64,000 nucleotides of DNA from CAYZXL01 sp964482435 (GTDB lineage: Bacteria; Auribacterota; JABMQX01), in contig CAYZXL010000017.1 in NCBI GenBank assembly GCA_964482435.1, positions 1 through 64,000 on the forward strand, in the 5' to 3' direction. The translations under genes were made by a program, and so were the position numbers. This document shows positions 19,501 through 28,272 of this stretch, in pieces. The notes beneath the pieces were generated by a model. It was given only the letters and a program-made list of their open reading frames with translations, had not been told where the DNA came from and made no database searches. Positions within the stretch are counted from its first letter, which is position 1; each line of letters opens with the position of its first letter.

Positions 19501-19599
19501 GTCCACGTACCATTCAGCGGATGGCGCATCGGCGCAGACCGACCAGAACAACAAAGGCAGTAATTCGATGATAAGCGCTCTCTCGACAGCCCCGATCAT
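16522..19599 (-). CDS. Secreted beta-helix protein with two units and TSP3 repeats
   Basis: A 1025-aa paralogue of its neighbours, with a signal peptide at residues 1-23 and units opening at AEWYVD (DNA near 19512) and VSWYVD (near 18180). Both units show the same order of TIQ, VVAQGTY, GGG rungs, YSCIE or YCCIE, SPCIDAGD and a DGDSLPDDWE-type linker. After the second unit a run of TSP3-like calcium loops (DTDGDQMPDAWE, DSDDDDLSDGAE, DTDNDGKNDGQE; DNA about 16745-17170) leads to a final beta-sandwich ending SRYYRVSVRK. That tail is clearly homologous to the tail of the 1505-aa protein. GGAGG is 9 bases before the ATG. It is 75 bases upstream of the 2797-aa gene and 65 bases downstream of the 1505-aa gene, so one transcript is likely. 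Confidence 0.88.
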   Translation of the reverse strand: MIGAVERALIIELLPLLFWSVCADAPSAEWYVDCSALGSHDGKSWATAFKTIQQGIDAAVSGDTVVVAQGTYRENVAFKGKNIVLRSTDSSNSAIVSKTIIDGQGASSVVTFAGTEKESCVLSGFTIRNGRAIRGAGICGGTWDYQARVTIRNNVIVGNYAEYEGGGLFLCNGIIQNNVIKENSSGQNGGGLYDCDGTIQNNVISGNATRARLMAEASGGGLDSCQGTIRNNIITNNSSVVDGGGLHYCDGIVEGNVIARNSARSNGGGLGWCRGTVRNNVVYENSAPRGGGLASCFGKVVNNTIVGNSADIGGGLSDCDISLPGCDIRNCIIWGNTASEGPEFVASRTPSYSCIENWTGGGTGNISLFPHFVDPGGGDYHLRSWSPCIDAGDRASDFSKEPEPNGGRIDMGAYGNTPEATSKSPDTDGDSLPDDWEMHFFGDLAQVAEGDADSDGISNADEYLAGTRPIRVSWYVDRSRPASGDGTSWEKAFRTIQEAIDLAYYPDTVLVARGIYFENIHFKGKNIVLRSTEPFDSGIVANTIIDGDAAGPVVTFEGTEGENCVLSGFTIRNGRAMLGGGICGRTSGDGNHATIRSNVIVGNSATSEGGGLFFCDGLVERNTIKANSAEQHGGELAFCSGTVRSNIISGNLSQSQGGGLYWCGGIIQNNAIIANSADEGGGMHGCNGTIENNTILANVADGPGAALYDCSGTVHNCIIWGNKGNNLLFGGVTVSYCCIERWTGDGEGNIPYFPYFVDAANDDYHLKNWSPCIDAGDPSSDFSQEPEPNGGRVDIGMYGNTSEATSASEDSDEDLLPDDWELVIFGSLAHGGTEDPDGDRLPNRAEYLFSTNPENQDTDGDQMPDAWEVDNALDPLTDNAAEDADMDGLTNLQEYLCLTNPNNSDSDDDDLSDGAEVNTHHSDPLKPDTDNDGKNDGQEVAAGTDPLDPQSLFRIIEIVCTPFGTALRWTVVPSRTYQCYVSSDLKLWFPVGGSVTPGPFISTHSVFDWESVQLESRYYRVSVRK

Positions 19600-19664
19600 C
19601 TCCGTGATCCTCCAGTTTGCTTGCGGAATCTATGGCAGCTTCGACGTAAAGAGCTGCTCTTTGC

Positions 19665-22600
19665 TCAACGAACAACTTCGACTTTGTAGAACCGAGACCC
19701 GAGGCCCGGGGTTTCCCAATCGAAAAGGGATAGCGACGAATCGAACGAAAGCAGCGTGATTGCTCCACCAATCGGCTGCCAATTGGCGAGGTCTGTGCTG
19801 AAATAGCACTGGTAAGTTTTCCCGTAAGCGGCTGTCCAGCGAATCACCGTGCCTTGCGGCATGGAAATGATTTCCATAATCCAGAAAAGAGAACTCGCGT
19901 CACGCGGGTCGGTGCGCGCGAATACCTCCTCGCCATCGCTCTTCCCGTCACCGTCCGTATCGGGCTTGAGAGGGTCTGTGCCGTGGGCATAAACCTCCTT
20001 GCCATCGCTCAGGCCGTCGGCGTCCGTGTCTTCGTTTTTAGGGTCTGTGGCACGCTGATACTCCTGGAAGTTGGTCAGACCATCCCCGTCCGCATCGCCG
20101 CGCGCGTCGTTTACAGGAGCATTCAGCCCGTTGGCAACCTCCCAGCCGTCCGGCATCTTATCCCCGTCGGTATCCGCGGAAGTCGGCGATGTGCCGTACG
20201 TATCAACCTCCATCCCGTCGTTCAGACCATCGGCATCGGTGTCGCTATTTTGAGGGTCCGCGAGGTGAAGAAACTCACCCGCGTTGGGCAAGCCGTCGTT
20301 GTCCGGGTCCTCGCCGCCGTCGTTTCTCAGCGGATCAAGCTTATGCTCGACCTCCCATGCATCAGGCATCTGGTCGCCATCTGTGTCAACGGAGCAAGGG
20401 TTTGTCCCATACGTAATGGCCTCCTCCCCGTCCGTCAACCCATCCCCATCACTATCGGTCTCCATCGGGTCGGAATGGTACGTATTGACTTCCTCGCCAT
20501 CGCTCAGCCCGTCGCCGTCCGTGTCCGGGTTGTTCGGGTCGGCTGAGAACAATAGCTCGTCGGCATTTGGCAGACCATCAGCGTCCGGGTCATCTTCCGG
20601 CCCCATCCACAGCATGGCAAAATGAGTTATCTCCCAGAAGTCCGGGAGACCGTCCACGTCCGCGTCCACATGCTCATCAGCTCCAATATCCAGTCGAGAA
20701 CCGAACGGCCTGTACTCCCCGTCGAGGTCAACGCGCGGAAGGTCGGGCACATCGTTCGTTCCTGCGTCAATGCACGGCGAGCCCGACCGGAGGTGGTAGT
20801 CTCCCCTCGACGGATTCACAAAGAGCGGGTCGTGCGCTATGTTTCCTTCGCCGAGATACCCGCCCTGAACATCGCAGCAGGTCAAGAGCAATTCCGCTTG
20901 CTCCGCGCGAACCTCGTCGGGGGTGTCCCCCCACAGGATGCAATTTGTCAGCGCCGGTGAGCTCTCAGAACAGAAAATCCCACCGCCCGAAGACGTCGCC
21001 ATGTTGCCAACGACAGTGCAGTTGGTCACCGTGGCATTGCTCTGGCCCGAGCAGAAAATGCCGCCACCCCTCTGTTGAGCCTGGTTTGCCGCGATCATGC
21101 AATTCGTAATCCTCGGACTGCTCTGGTTGAGGCATTGAACACCAGCTCCGTCCTTCGCCGAGTTGCTAAGAAGGATGCAGTTGATGACCCCGGGATTGCT
21201 CTGCTCATCGCAGGAAATGCCCCCGCCATAGTCCGCGTTGTTGCCGGTGATGGCGCAATTGATGATCGTCGGACTGCTTTTAGCCTTGCAGCAAATGCCA
21301 CCGCCGTAGTCCGCTGAGCCGGACCGGACGGTGAAGCCATCAAGCACAGATGCGGGCGTTTCGCCGCCGTGAAAATGGAAACCGCGGCCAAGGCGTTCGC
21401 AATCTATCACGGTATTCCCCGCCCCTTCCGCGGATTTCACCGTGATTTCTTTACCGCCGAAATCAATGCCGCGGTTCCCCGGGCCGGAATATGTCCCCGG
21501 TGCCACGAGTACAGTGTAGTCCCAGCCGGTTATCGCCGCGTCAATCGCAGCCTGGAAGGTCTTCTTAGGGCCATGAATCGCCTCGGGGAAGGCGGCCAGG
21601 CCATCGTAGCGGTCGTCACCGAATGTGCCATTGACGTAGTAGGTCAACTCGGGGTTATCCGGGTGAAAGACGTTGGTTGCGTGAAATATTTCGTAGGCAT
21701 CGCTCCATCCGTCACCATCAGCGTCGGCGTCAAGGGCCGGATTGGTGCCGTGCTGATACTCCTGGAGCGTCGTAAGTCCATCTCCGTCGGGGTCGTCCTG
21801 CGGACCGGAGACCGACACGGAACCGAAGTATTTCCGTTCCCACCAATCGGGCAACGAGTCAAAGTCAGTGTCAACATACTCATCGGCCCCAATATCCACC
21901 TGAGTGCCATAGGGCCGGACCTCGCCTTCAAAATCCGCACCGGGAGCATTTGTGGCGGTCCCCGCGTCAATGCAGGGCGAGCCCGGGCGCAGGTGGAAGC
22001 CCTCGTCAAAAAGCGGGGCAGCGTCTATGTTCCCGTCACCGGGCCATCCGCCCTGGACATCACAGTAAGCGATTTGCGGGGCGACCCCCGGCGCCGAGAC
22101 TTGCCATGGCGAATTCCCCCACAGGACTGTGTTCACTATGAATATGCCCGCCTGTGGGTGGCACCAGATGCCGCCAGTCGGGTTGTCTGCAATGGTGCAG
22201 TTTGTGACAACGATGCTCGCCTGTTCTTTGAGGCAAATTGCCCCACCTCCTCCAGCACTGGAATTCCCGGCAATAACACAGTTCGTGATCTGGAGCAAGC
22301 CACTGCCCTCGTACAGGATAGCCCCGGCATCGTTACCCGAGTTGTCGGTAATGACGCAATCGGCCACCGTGCATGATGGGACCGCCATGCGCACTCCGCC
22401 AAAGCCAGAATTTCTGGTAATGACGTTGTGGGCTATTGTCAGCGCATCCGTACCCCCCGTTATTCCCCCGCCGCGATTGTTGCTGACCACGTTACCGACG
22501 ATGGTGGCACCGCAGGGACCGAAGCACAGGATTCCGAGTTCGCGGTTGGCGGTTATGGTGTTGCCAGAAATGTTGGATTCTGTGTTGGACCAAATCCCGG

Positions 22601-24182
22601 TCGAATTTGCCGTGATGAGGTTATCCGCAATCTCGGGAGAAGTCCCGTAATAGGCCCAGACGCCGTAGGAGTTCTCCGTGAAGGTGTTCTCCTTGATCAC
22701 GGGAGAGCACTCGAGGCCGCTGCACTGGATGGCTCTGTCGTTGCCGCGAAAAAGGTTGGAAACAATAAGAGGGGAACAGCGGTCTTCGCAGACCACTCCG
22801 CATCTACCCCCGGCGACGGTGAACCCCGTTAGGACGCTGTCCGGGCCTTCGCCGCTATCGAACGTGACGGTGCTCAGGGACCCTTCCGCATCGATAATCG
22901 TTGACGCGACAATCCCCGGATCCTGCGGGTCCTTGGAGCGCAGAGTAATTGCCTTTCCCCTGAAGTTTATACACTCGCGGTAATGGCCGGGAGCAACAAT
23001 GACGACGTCCTTGTCCCACGCCGCGTCAATCCCTTCCTGGATGTGTCTGAACGCTGTCTCCCAGGAGAGGCCGTCCGGCTCTTTGGTCGCTGCGCAGTCA
23101 ACGTAGATGAACGAAGGTGTTGTGGGGTTGGAGCCTCTTCGGAGCTCTTCAATGTTCGTTCGAGAGTCGCCGTCCGGGTTACCGTCCGCAGCTTGAGACA
23201 GGTCGTGGAACCATCGCATTTCCCAGTCGTCCGGCAAGCCGTCCGCATCTACGTCGAGCGAAGCAGGCACCGCATTAGGGGTGTTGCCATAAGCACCCAT
23301 GTCTATTCGCCCACCGTTAGGCTCAGGCTCACGCGAGAAATCAGACGCCGGGTCCCCGGCGTCAACGCACGGCGACCAGCTTTGAAGACGGTAATCGTTC
23401 TTATCGGGCGCGACGAAATGAGGCCAAGCCCATGTATTCCCGGCCAATGGATCGCCCCCGCGAAGACACGAGTAAACGGCCGAGCAGGAGTACAAATCGC
23501 TGCCATTGCCCACGAATATGCAGTTGCTGATCGTCGCCGAACACATGTAATCGCAAAAAATGGCAAATCCCACGTTATCAACGATTGTGTTGTTCACAAT
23601 CTTCAGCGACGACTGGTTGTAGTAGATGCCGCCCATGTTATTGCTGGAGGAGTTCCGGGCAATGACGTTGTTGGCAACAACAGCTTGCGAGTTGTGCGTG
23701 TAGATACCACCCCCTATCCACGCCTCGTTGGACACGATGACGTTGTTTATGATCGTGGGCGACGAATTATCGCAGTAGATGCCGCCTCCCCAGTCGGACT
23801 TCCCATTGGTTATGGTGAAACCCCTGAGGACCGCGCTGGGTCCCTCTCCGGAGGAAAACGTTACGACTGGCCCCAGTTCCTGTCCGTCTATGACTGTCGC
23901 TGCGACAACAGCGAAATCGTCAGGGTCTTCCGACCGAACAGTGATTTCCTTTCCCCTGAAGCTAATGTTCTCCTCATAGACCCCCGCCCGGACAATAACC
24001 GTGTCCCCGCCACTGGCGGAATCAATCGCTTGCTGGATGGTCTTGAAGGCCATCTCCCGCGTCGTTCCATCGCCCGATTCCGGAACCGAGGCGTCAACAT
24101 ACCACTCGGCCGCTATCAAGGCGCGTGGAAGGAAACCGAGAGAAAGAGCGGATGCTGCTAAAAGAAAGGCTTTGGCAATCAT
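19665..24182 (-). CDS. Secreted beta-helix protein with three units and a long TSP3 array
   Basis: A 1505-aa protein and the first gene of the three-gene minus-strand set. The ATG at 24182 has AGAGGGG just upstream and opens a good signal peptide (MIAKAFLLAASALSLGF); the longer open frame adds 12 unlikely residues. Three units open near 24104 (EWYVDA), 23105 (FIYVDC) and 21640 (TYYVNG). The second and third differ more from each other than the units of the 2797-aa protein do. A stalk of TSP3 calcium loops (DTDGDGLSDGEE, DSDGDGLTDGEE and others) follows, then a tail domain ending SRFYKVEVVR. The architecture of signal, beta-helix, calcium stalk and beta-sandwich suggests an extracellular, calcium-stiffened surface protein. 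Substrate or partner is unknown. Confidence 0.88.
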   Translation of the reverse strand: MIAKAFLLAASALSLGFLPRALIAAEWYVDASVPESGDGTTREMAFKTIQQAIDSASGGDTVIVRAGVYEENISFRGKEITVRSEDPDDFAVVAATVIDGQELGPVVTFSSGEGPSAVLRGFTITNGKSDWGGGIYCDNSSPTIINNVIVSNEAWIGGGIYTHNSQAVVANNVIARNSSSNNMGGIYYNQSSLKIVNNTIVDNVGFAIFCDYMCSATISNCIFVGNGSDLYSCSAVYSCLRGGDPLAGNTWAWPHFVAPDKNDYRLQSWSPCVDAGDPASDFSREPEPNGGRIDMGAYGNTPNAVPASLDVDADGLPDDWEMRWFHDLSQAADGNPDGDSRTNIEELRRGSNPTTPSFIYVDCAATKEPDGLSWETAFRHIQEGIDAAWDKDVVIVAPGHYRECINFRGKAITLRSKDPQDPGIVASTIIDAEGSLSTVTFDSGEGPDSVLTGFTVAGGRCGVVCEDRCSPLIVSNLFRGNDRAIQCSGLECSPVIKENTFTENSYGVWAYYGTSPEIADNLITANSTGIWSNTESNISGNTITANRELGILCFGPCGATIVGNVVSNNRGGGITGGTDALTIAHNVITRNSGFGGVRMAVPSCTVADCVITDNSGNDAGAILYEGSGLLQITNCVIAGNSSAGGGGAICLKEQASIVVTNCTIADNPTGGIWCHPQAGIFIVNTVLWGNSPWQVSAPGVAPQIAYCDVQGGWPGDGNIDAAPLFDEGFHLRPGSPCIDAGTATNAPGADFEGEVRPYGTQVDIGADEYVDTDFDSLPDWWERKYFGSVSVSGPQDDPDGDGLTTLQEYQHGTNPALDADADGDGWSDAYEIFHATNVFHPDNPELTYYVNGTFGDDRYDGLAAFPEAIHGPKKTFQAAIDAAITGWDYTVLVAPGTYSGPGNRGIDFGGKEITVKSAEGAGNTVIDCERLGRGFHFHGGETPASVLDGFTVRSGSADYGGGICCKAKSSPTIINCAITGNNADYGGGISCDEQSNPGVINCILLSNSAKDGAGVQCLNQSSPRITNCMIAANQAQQRGGGIFCSGQSNATVTNCTVVGNMATSSGGGIFCSESSPALTNCILWGDTPDEVRAEQAELLLTCCDVQGGYLGEGNIAHDPLFVNPSRGDYHLRSGSPCIDAGTNDVPDLPRVDLDGEYRPFGSRLDIGADEHVDADVDGLPDFWEITHFAMLWMGPEDDPDADGLPNADELLFSADPNNPDTDGDGLSDGEEVNTYHSDPMETDSDGDGLTDGEEAITYGTNPCSVDTDGDQMPDAWEVEHKLDPLRNDGGEDPDNDGLPNAGEFLHLADPQNSDTDADGLNDGMEVDTYGTSPTSADTDGDKMPDGWEVANGLNAPVNDARGDADGDGLTNFQEYQRATDPKNEDTDADGLSDGKEVYAHGTDPLKPDTDGDGKSDGEEVFARTDPRDASSLFWIMEIISMPQGTVIRWTAAYGKTYQCYFSTDLANWQPIGGAITLLSFDSSLSLFDWETPGLGSRFYKVEVVR
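19895..20670 (-). repeat. TSP3-type calcium-binding repeat array
   Basis: About a dozen Asp-rich loops of the D.DGDG..DG.E or D.DGD.MPD.WE kind occur in a row between the last beta-helix unit and the tail domain of the 1505-aa protein. Each loop has the DxDxDG spacing that binds calcium in thrombospondin type 3 repeats. A shorter version with about five loops exists in the next gene, and single loops link the units of all three proteins. Confidence 0.8.
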
Positions 24183-24289
24183 TGTCCCCTCTGCTTTTCC
24201 GACCACCCCCGAAATCATCTGCTACGCGTAAGCTTCGGACGCGCTGCTTCCCAAAAACCTGAGCACAATTTACTCAGTTTATGACGCTA

Positions 24290-24318
24290 ATAATGAAGCC
24301 CAGAGCGCAAGTTGTCAA
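24290..24318 (-). promoter_or_regulatory. Predicted sigma70-type promoter for the beta-helix gene set
   Basis: On the minus strand a perfect TTGACA (24318-24313) is followed after 17 bases by CATTAT (24295-24290), a four-of-six match to the -10 box. Transcription would start near 24283, giving a leader of about 100 bases before the 1505-aa gene. I saw no comparable site before the other two genes, which fits a single operon. Confidence 0.4.
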
Positions 24319-24345
24319 TCCCAATCTTCCGGCCTGAGTAATCCC

Positions 24346-24660
24346 TCAGTCACGGGCGGGTTGGGACGGGTGTTGCGAGAAGAGGAGGTCGTAGGGATCC
24401 AGGTTGGGATTTTGGGCGAGGTGGTCGAGGGCGTTTTTGAAGCGGCCTTGGAAGCCAGCGAAGCGTTGCTTGAGGGTGAAGATGATGGTCGTGAGGATTT
24501 CGCGAGTCCGGGCACCCGCATCGGACTGAGAGCCGAAACTCACTTTCCCGGCGATGACCGAGGGGCGCGGTGGTGGCGGACGGCTGAAAGAGGAGCATAA
24601 GAGAGCAAAAACGTCGGACGTTCGGCGGGGCTCTATTATCTGACGGCGTCGCCGGTCCAA
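24346..24660 (-). pseudogene. IS66-type transposase carboxy-terminal remnant
   Basis: The minus strand encodes GKVSFGSQSDAGARTREIL, then TLKQRFAGFQGRFKNALDHL and NPNLDPYDLLF. IS66 transposases end with this kind of tail (a SFG.QS..GAR block, then a closing helix). Everything upstream, including the DDE catalytic core, is missing, and the preceding residues of the frame look unrelated. No inverted repeat was found. It is a mobile-element scrap just upstream of the beta-helix promoter. Confidence 0.5.
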
Positions 24661-26644
24661 GAAGGTTTCAGTTCGGACAAGCAGAGTGCAAAAGAGCGTA
24701 AGGCTAAGGGGGATACCCCCCCGGCTGCAGGCACTTCCATCGCACTTGAATCATCGTCGGTTTTGACCCCGTTGTGCGGACTGCCCGAAGTGGGTGCCCG
24801 CAGCACCTTGCTGTGCAAGCGAAGCGTCTGCGCCGGGTCTGCTCGGGGGACCGGCCGGTATCGGCTCAGTCGCATCAGTCGTCTCCAAAAACTGTAGAGA
24901 AGGGGAGGCGGAAGGGGTCTGAGAGAGAAGGGTTGTCGAAAGTCTTCGGTGCAAGTGTTGAGTGGATTCCGCGCTTTTTGGGCTAAGCACCGAGCAATTC
25001 ACGCTGCAACAGGGAAGGCCTCGAGAAAAGGTTCGTCGCAACTCGCTGGCCAGTAACTGATTTCAGGTTTTCACGTTGGCAGGCTTCGGCTTTGACCTGC
25101 TAAGGCGCGCCGGTTGCTCCTCCAGAAACAGCATTAATGGTGTGCGGAGTACGGAGCACCCATGTTCTGCAAGTTGACCAAAGGAACATGAATTTCATCG
25201 CATGATTGTCCAAACATGCGGATGGGAGTCCGATAACACCGCGGGCGTACACTTAAGCAAGAAGTTGGATACCCACGCCTGCTCGCCACATCACGTTGTC
25301 CTTTGGACCAACCGAACAGCAGGCAGGTTACGGAACGAGAGCATATTCTCCGGACGAAGAGCCAGATTTCTGCGGGAGCGGTAAGCAGGCGCGGCATCTT
25401 CTGAACGTCGGTTGTGTTCATAAGCAGAGGCTGCTTTCCAATAAGGGATGTAACCGAGGGGGCGAAGCTGTGTATGGAACCAAGCGCATCGCTCTCGCTT
25501 GTAGCCGCCGATGTTGTTCAGACTCGGTGTTTGTGAATCGTGGAAGGCGGCCGCGGTTGACGTACGCAGGAAGAGGGCTTGTGTGCAAGGCTATCATACA
25601 GTCAGCGCCGTCTTAGTCAAAGAGGAAAGACCCTGCCCGTCGGTGGCGCAAGGCCGCCCGAGGGCGGCTTCCCGCCTCTCTGGCGCCGTACTTCGCACAC
25701 AAGCCCGCCGGCGGGCGGGGTCGCGTGAGAGTCGTGCTGAGCGGGCAAGCACCCCTGAGGTTACGTGCCGCTGATGTTCAGAACCCATTCTCGAGATTAC
25801 CGATGTTCGGGCGGACAGCCACCACACTTGATTACCGGAAGCGGCCAACTGCGTAGGCTCAAGAGTGTCTGGGCGGATTCCTGCGCTGCGGAAGAAGCAA
25901 AATCAGGTCGTATTATGGAGGCTGGTCAAAATCCTTTCGCAGGGTCGCCCTCGAAATCCAAAGGAGCGAAGAGTCACGACAGTGGCGCGGAGACTCACGA
26001 AAGGGGGAAATGTTAGGCCATTTTCGGACCCAGTATGCTGGCGTGGGCAATCAAAGGCCCCGGCCCTTTGCCGGATTCCCCCCGCGCCTGTGCATACTCG
26101 ACGGCAAAGCTCAGCAGGCGGGCGCCTTCATCAGTCGTGGAGAACTGACTGCGGAAAACGTTCAGGACCCCTTCGCAGGATCGCCCTACGGAAGGCGCCC
26201 CCTCAACATGAAAAGGGATCATCGCTTGAATCACGAGACAATAGTGGTGGCGTTGAGACGCGAGTTCTGCCGCGGAGAAACGCGGTTCGGCATGACCGCA
26301 AAGAGGGCAGCTCTATCGAGAAGCAGAGGCCCCTCCCCGCTGCCGGACTACGCCTCCCGACGGGGGACCCCGCCTCGGCCGCCGCAATAAGCCGAATCAA
26401 GGGCAAAGGGGCGTTGCAGCATGCAATTGGACGGTTTGCTCCCCAGCACTGGCGTGAGTTGTAGCTCCGATTCTTCGACGCGGTAGCAACTTAACCTTCT
26501 GGGACCAGTTTTCACCGCCAAATCTCCGAGAGATGACGTCACAGGCTCGCTCCTATGTCCGGACCACCCAGCGCCGACAGGATATTGTTACTGCCCACTT
26601 TCAGGAACAGCACGTGGCTTATGCCGCAGCATAGCATTGTTAAC
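24661..26644. other. Two-kilobase region with no recognisable gene
   Basis: Many overlapping short frames exist on both strands, but none has a convincing ribosome site, family motif or natural composition. Visible structure is limited to two things. One is a GC-rich hairpin, GCCGCCC/GGGCGGC, at 25653-25669. The other is a diverged direct repeat of about 20 bases (near 25934 and near 26169) that encodes PFAGSP in two different frames. It separates the beta-helix genes from the polysaccharide locus and lies next to the IS66 scrap. I read it as decayed sequence, but a structured RNA cannot be excluded by eye. Confidence 0.45.
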
Positions 26645-26650
26645 TATAAT
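26645..26650 (+). promoter_or_regulatory. Possible -10 element before the polysaccharide locus
   Basis: A perfect TATAAT hexamer lies 108 bases upstream of the likely flippase start. No good -35 box is found 16-18 bases further upstream (the bases there read close to TGCCGC), so the site is only a candidate for the promoter of the long plus-strand locus. Confidence 0.25.
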
Positions 26651-26757
26651 CCGCCGGACGTAATAACTTCATTTGCTGCTGGAAGGCGTTGAATGTTCGA
26701 CGCGCATGGAACAGGAATCGGAATGAGAAACGAAGAAGCACAGGTCTCCGCAAGACC

Positions 26758-28272
26758 GTGAGCGCAAGCTCGGATATAAGATTACAGAGCGCATTCGGGG
26801 AAGGCAGGAGATCGGGGGATGGTCTGGGCCAGCGCGCTGTGCGTGCGGGATTCTGGGTTTTTGGCATCCGCATCACGAGCCGCCTGTTAGGGTCGGTTCG
26901 CATGATCGTGCTCGCCCGCCTGTTGGCGCCGGAAGACCTCGGTTTGATGGGCATTGCGCTTCTGGCGGCATCCGCTTTGGAGACATTTTCACAGACCGGC
27001 TTCGATGCAGCTCTGATTCAGCAAAGGGAAAGGACTTATTCGTATCTGGATACGAGCTGGACGGCACAGGTCATTCGGGGCGTCTTGCTTTTCGGTATTC
27101 TTCTTACTTGTGCGCCGTTCGTCTCCGCATTCTTCAACGCGCCGGAGGCCGCGGCCATCGTTCGCGCCATTGCGGTCGCCGAATTACTCGAAGGATTCAC
27201 AAATATAGGAATCATCCATTTCAAGAAGGAACTGGAGTTCAACAAACAGTTCGTCTTCGAATCCAGCGCGACACTGGCGGATTTGGTCGTGACTGTTTCG
27301 CTGGCTTTCATTTTGAGAAACGTTTGGGCATTGGTCTTTGGGTTGCTTGCTGGAAAAGCCGCCCATTGTATTGCATCGTATGTGATTCACCCATATCGTC
27401 CACACCCCGCGTTTGATCGGCGGCAACTGAGGGAGCTCCTTGGCTTTGGGAAGTGGGTTTTCGGCTCGAGTGTTCTGGTTTTTCTTCTCACTCAGGGAGA
27501 TGATGCCCTCGTAGGAAAATTGCTGGGGGCGAGCACGCTGGCGTTTTATCAGGTGGCTTATCGGATTTCGAACTTGCCGGCAACCGAGATCACACATGTC
27601 ATTTTTCAGGTGGCGTTCCCGGCTTACTCGAAACTGCAAGACAATATACCCAAACTGAGGAGCGCCTTTCTGGCGGCCTTGCAGATTACGGCGCTGCTAT
27701 CCATTCCATTGGCAGGACTCACCTTTGTATTGGCCCTTCCTCTGACGACAATCCTTCTGGGAGAAAAATGGCTTCCCATCGTCGAAGCAATGCAGGTGCT
27801 ATCGCTCTTCGGTGTGCTGAGGTCCATAGGAGCCTCACTGGGCGCCATCGCGCTGGCGACCGGGCAGCCCCAGATTGAAACAAAAATCTCTGTAGTCCAA
27901 TTATCCCTCTTGGCGGCCATCATCTATCCGTTAACCAGAAGATGGGGAATCCTTGGGACCTCCTGGGCCACAATCGTTCCGATGATTGTCAGTGTTGTGT
28001 CACTTGTGTTTGCAACGAAACGCATTCTTCATTTTCGGTATCAGGACTTGCTTTTGCGGCTCTTCATTCCCCTGAGCGCCGTCGTTGCGATGGCTTTCGT
28101 CATCCTTGTTTTCCAGAAACTCCTGCTGCCGTCAATGACATTTCTTTCTCTTTTGTTCCTTCTGGTACTGGGCGGCTCCGTCTACGCAGTTTTCCTACTC
28201 TTACTGAGCAGGCTCTTCGGATGCAACATGCATAGAATACCACCGCTCGTGCAGAGAACGTGGAAACAATGA
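26758..28272 (+). CDS. Polysaccharide flippase, WzxC-like (MOP superfamily)
   Basis: A multi-pass membrane protein expected to move lipid-linked oligosaccharide across the inner membrane. It opens with GQRAVRAGFWVFGIRITSRL and RLLAPEDLGLMGIALL, typical of the WzxC/RfbX branch, and has about 12-14 hydrophobic helices. The start is uncertain: the frame is open from a TTG at 26689, but residues before about 26800 look non-native. I chose the GTG at 26758 because a 22-codon leader frame (ATG 26693, with GGAAGG upstream) ends in TGA overlapping it as GTGA, suggesting coupling. The stop overlaps the next gene's ATG as ATGA, so the two are co-translated. It is the first gene of the locus. Confidence 0.88.
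   Translation: MSASSDIRLQSAFGEGRRSGDGLGQRAVRAGFWVFGIRITSRLLGSVRMIVLARLLAPEDLGLMGIALLAASALETFSQTGFDAALIQQRERTYSYLDTSWTAQVIRGVLLFGILLTCAPFVSAFFNAPEAAAIVRAIAVAELLEGFTNIGIIHFKKELEFNKQFVFESSATLADLVVTVSLAFILRNVWALVFGLLAGKAAHCIASYVIHPYRPHPAFDRRQLRELLGFGKWVFGSSVLVFLLTQGDDALVGKLLGASTLAFYQVAYRISNLPATEITHVIFQVAFPAYSKLQDNIPKLRSAFLAALQITALLSIPLAGLTFVLALPLTTILLGEKWLPIVEAMQVLSLFGVLRSIGASLGAIALATGQPQIETKISVVQLSLLAAIIYPLTRRWGILGTSWATIVPMIVSVVSLVFATKRILHFRYQDLLLRLFIPLSAVVAMAFVILVFQKLLLPSMTFLSLLFLLVLGGSVYAVFLLLLSRLFGCNMHRIPPLVQRTWKQ

Noticed and set aside
21369..22376. 335-codon open frame on the plus strand
   Set aside because: Antisense to the 1505-aa beta-helix gene; repeats of the real gene create long mirror frames.
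25653..25669. GC-rich hairpin as a transcription terminator
   Set aside because: There is no T run after either strand of the stem, and no gene ends close to it.
25202..26464. Possible group II intron or retroelement in the empty region
   Set aside because: No reverse transcriptase motifs (YADD) and no domain V-like sequence could be found in any frame.
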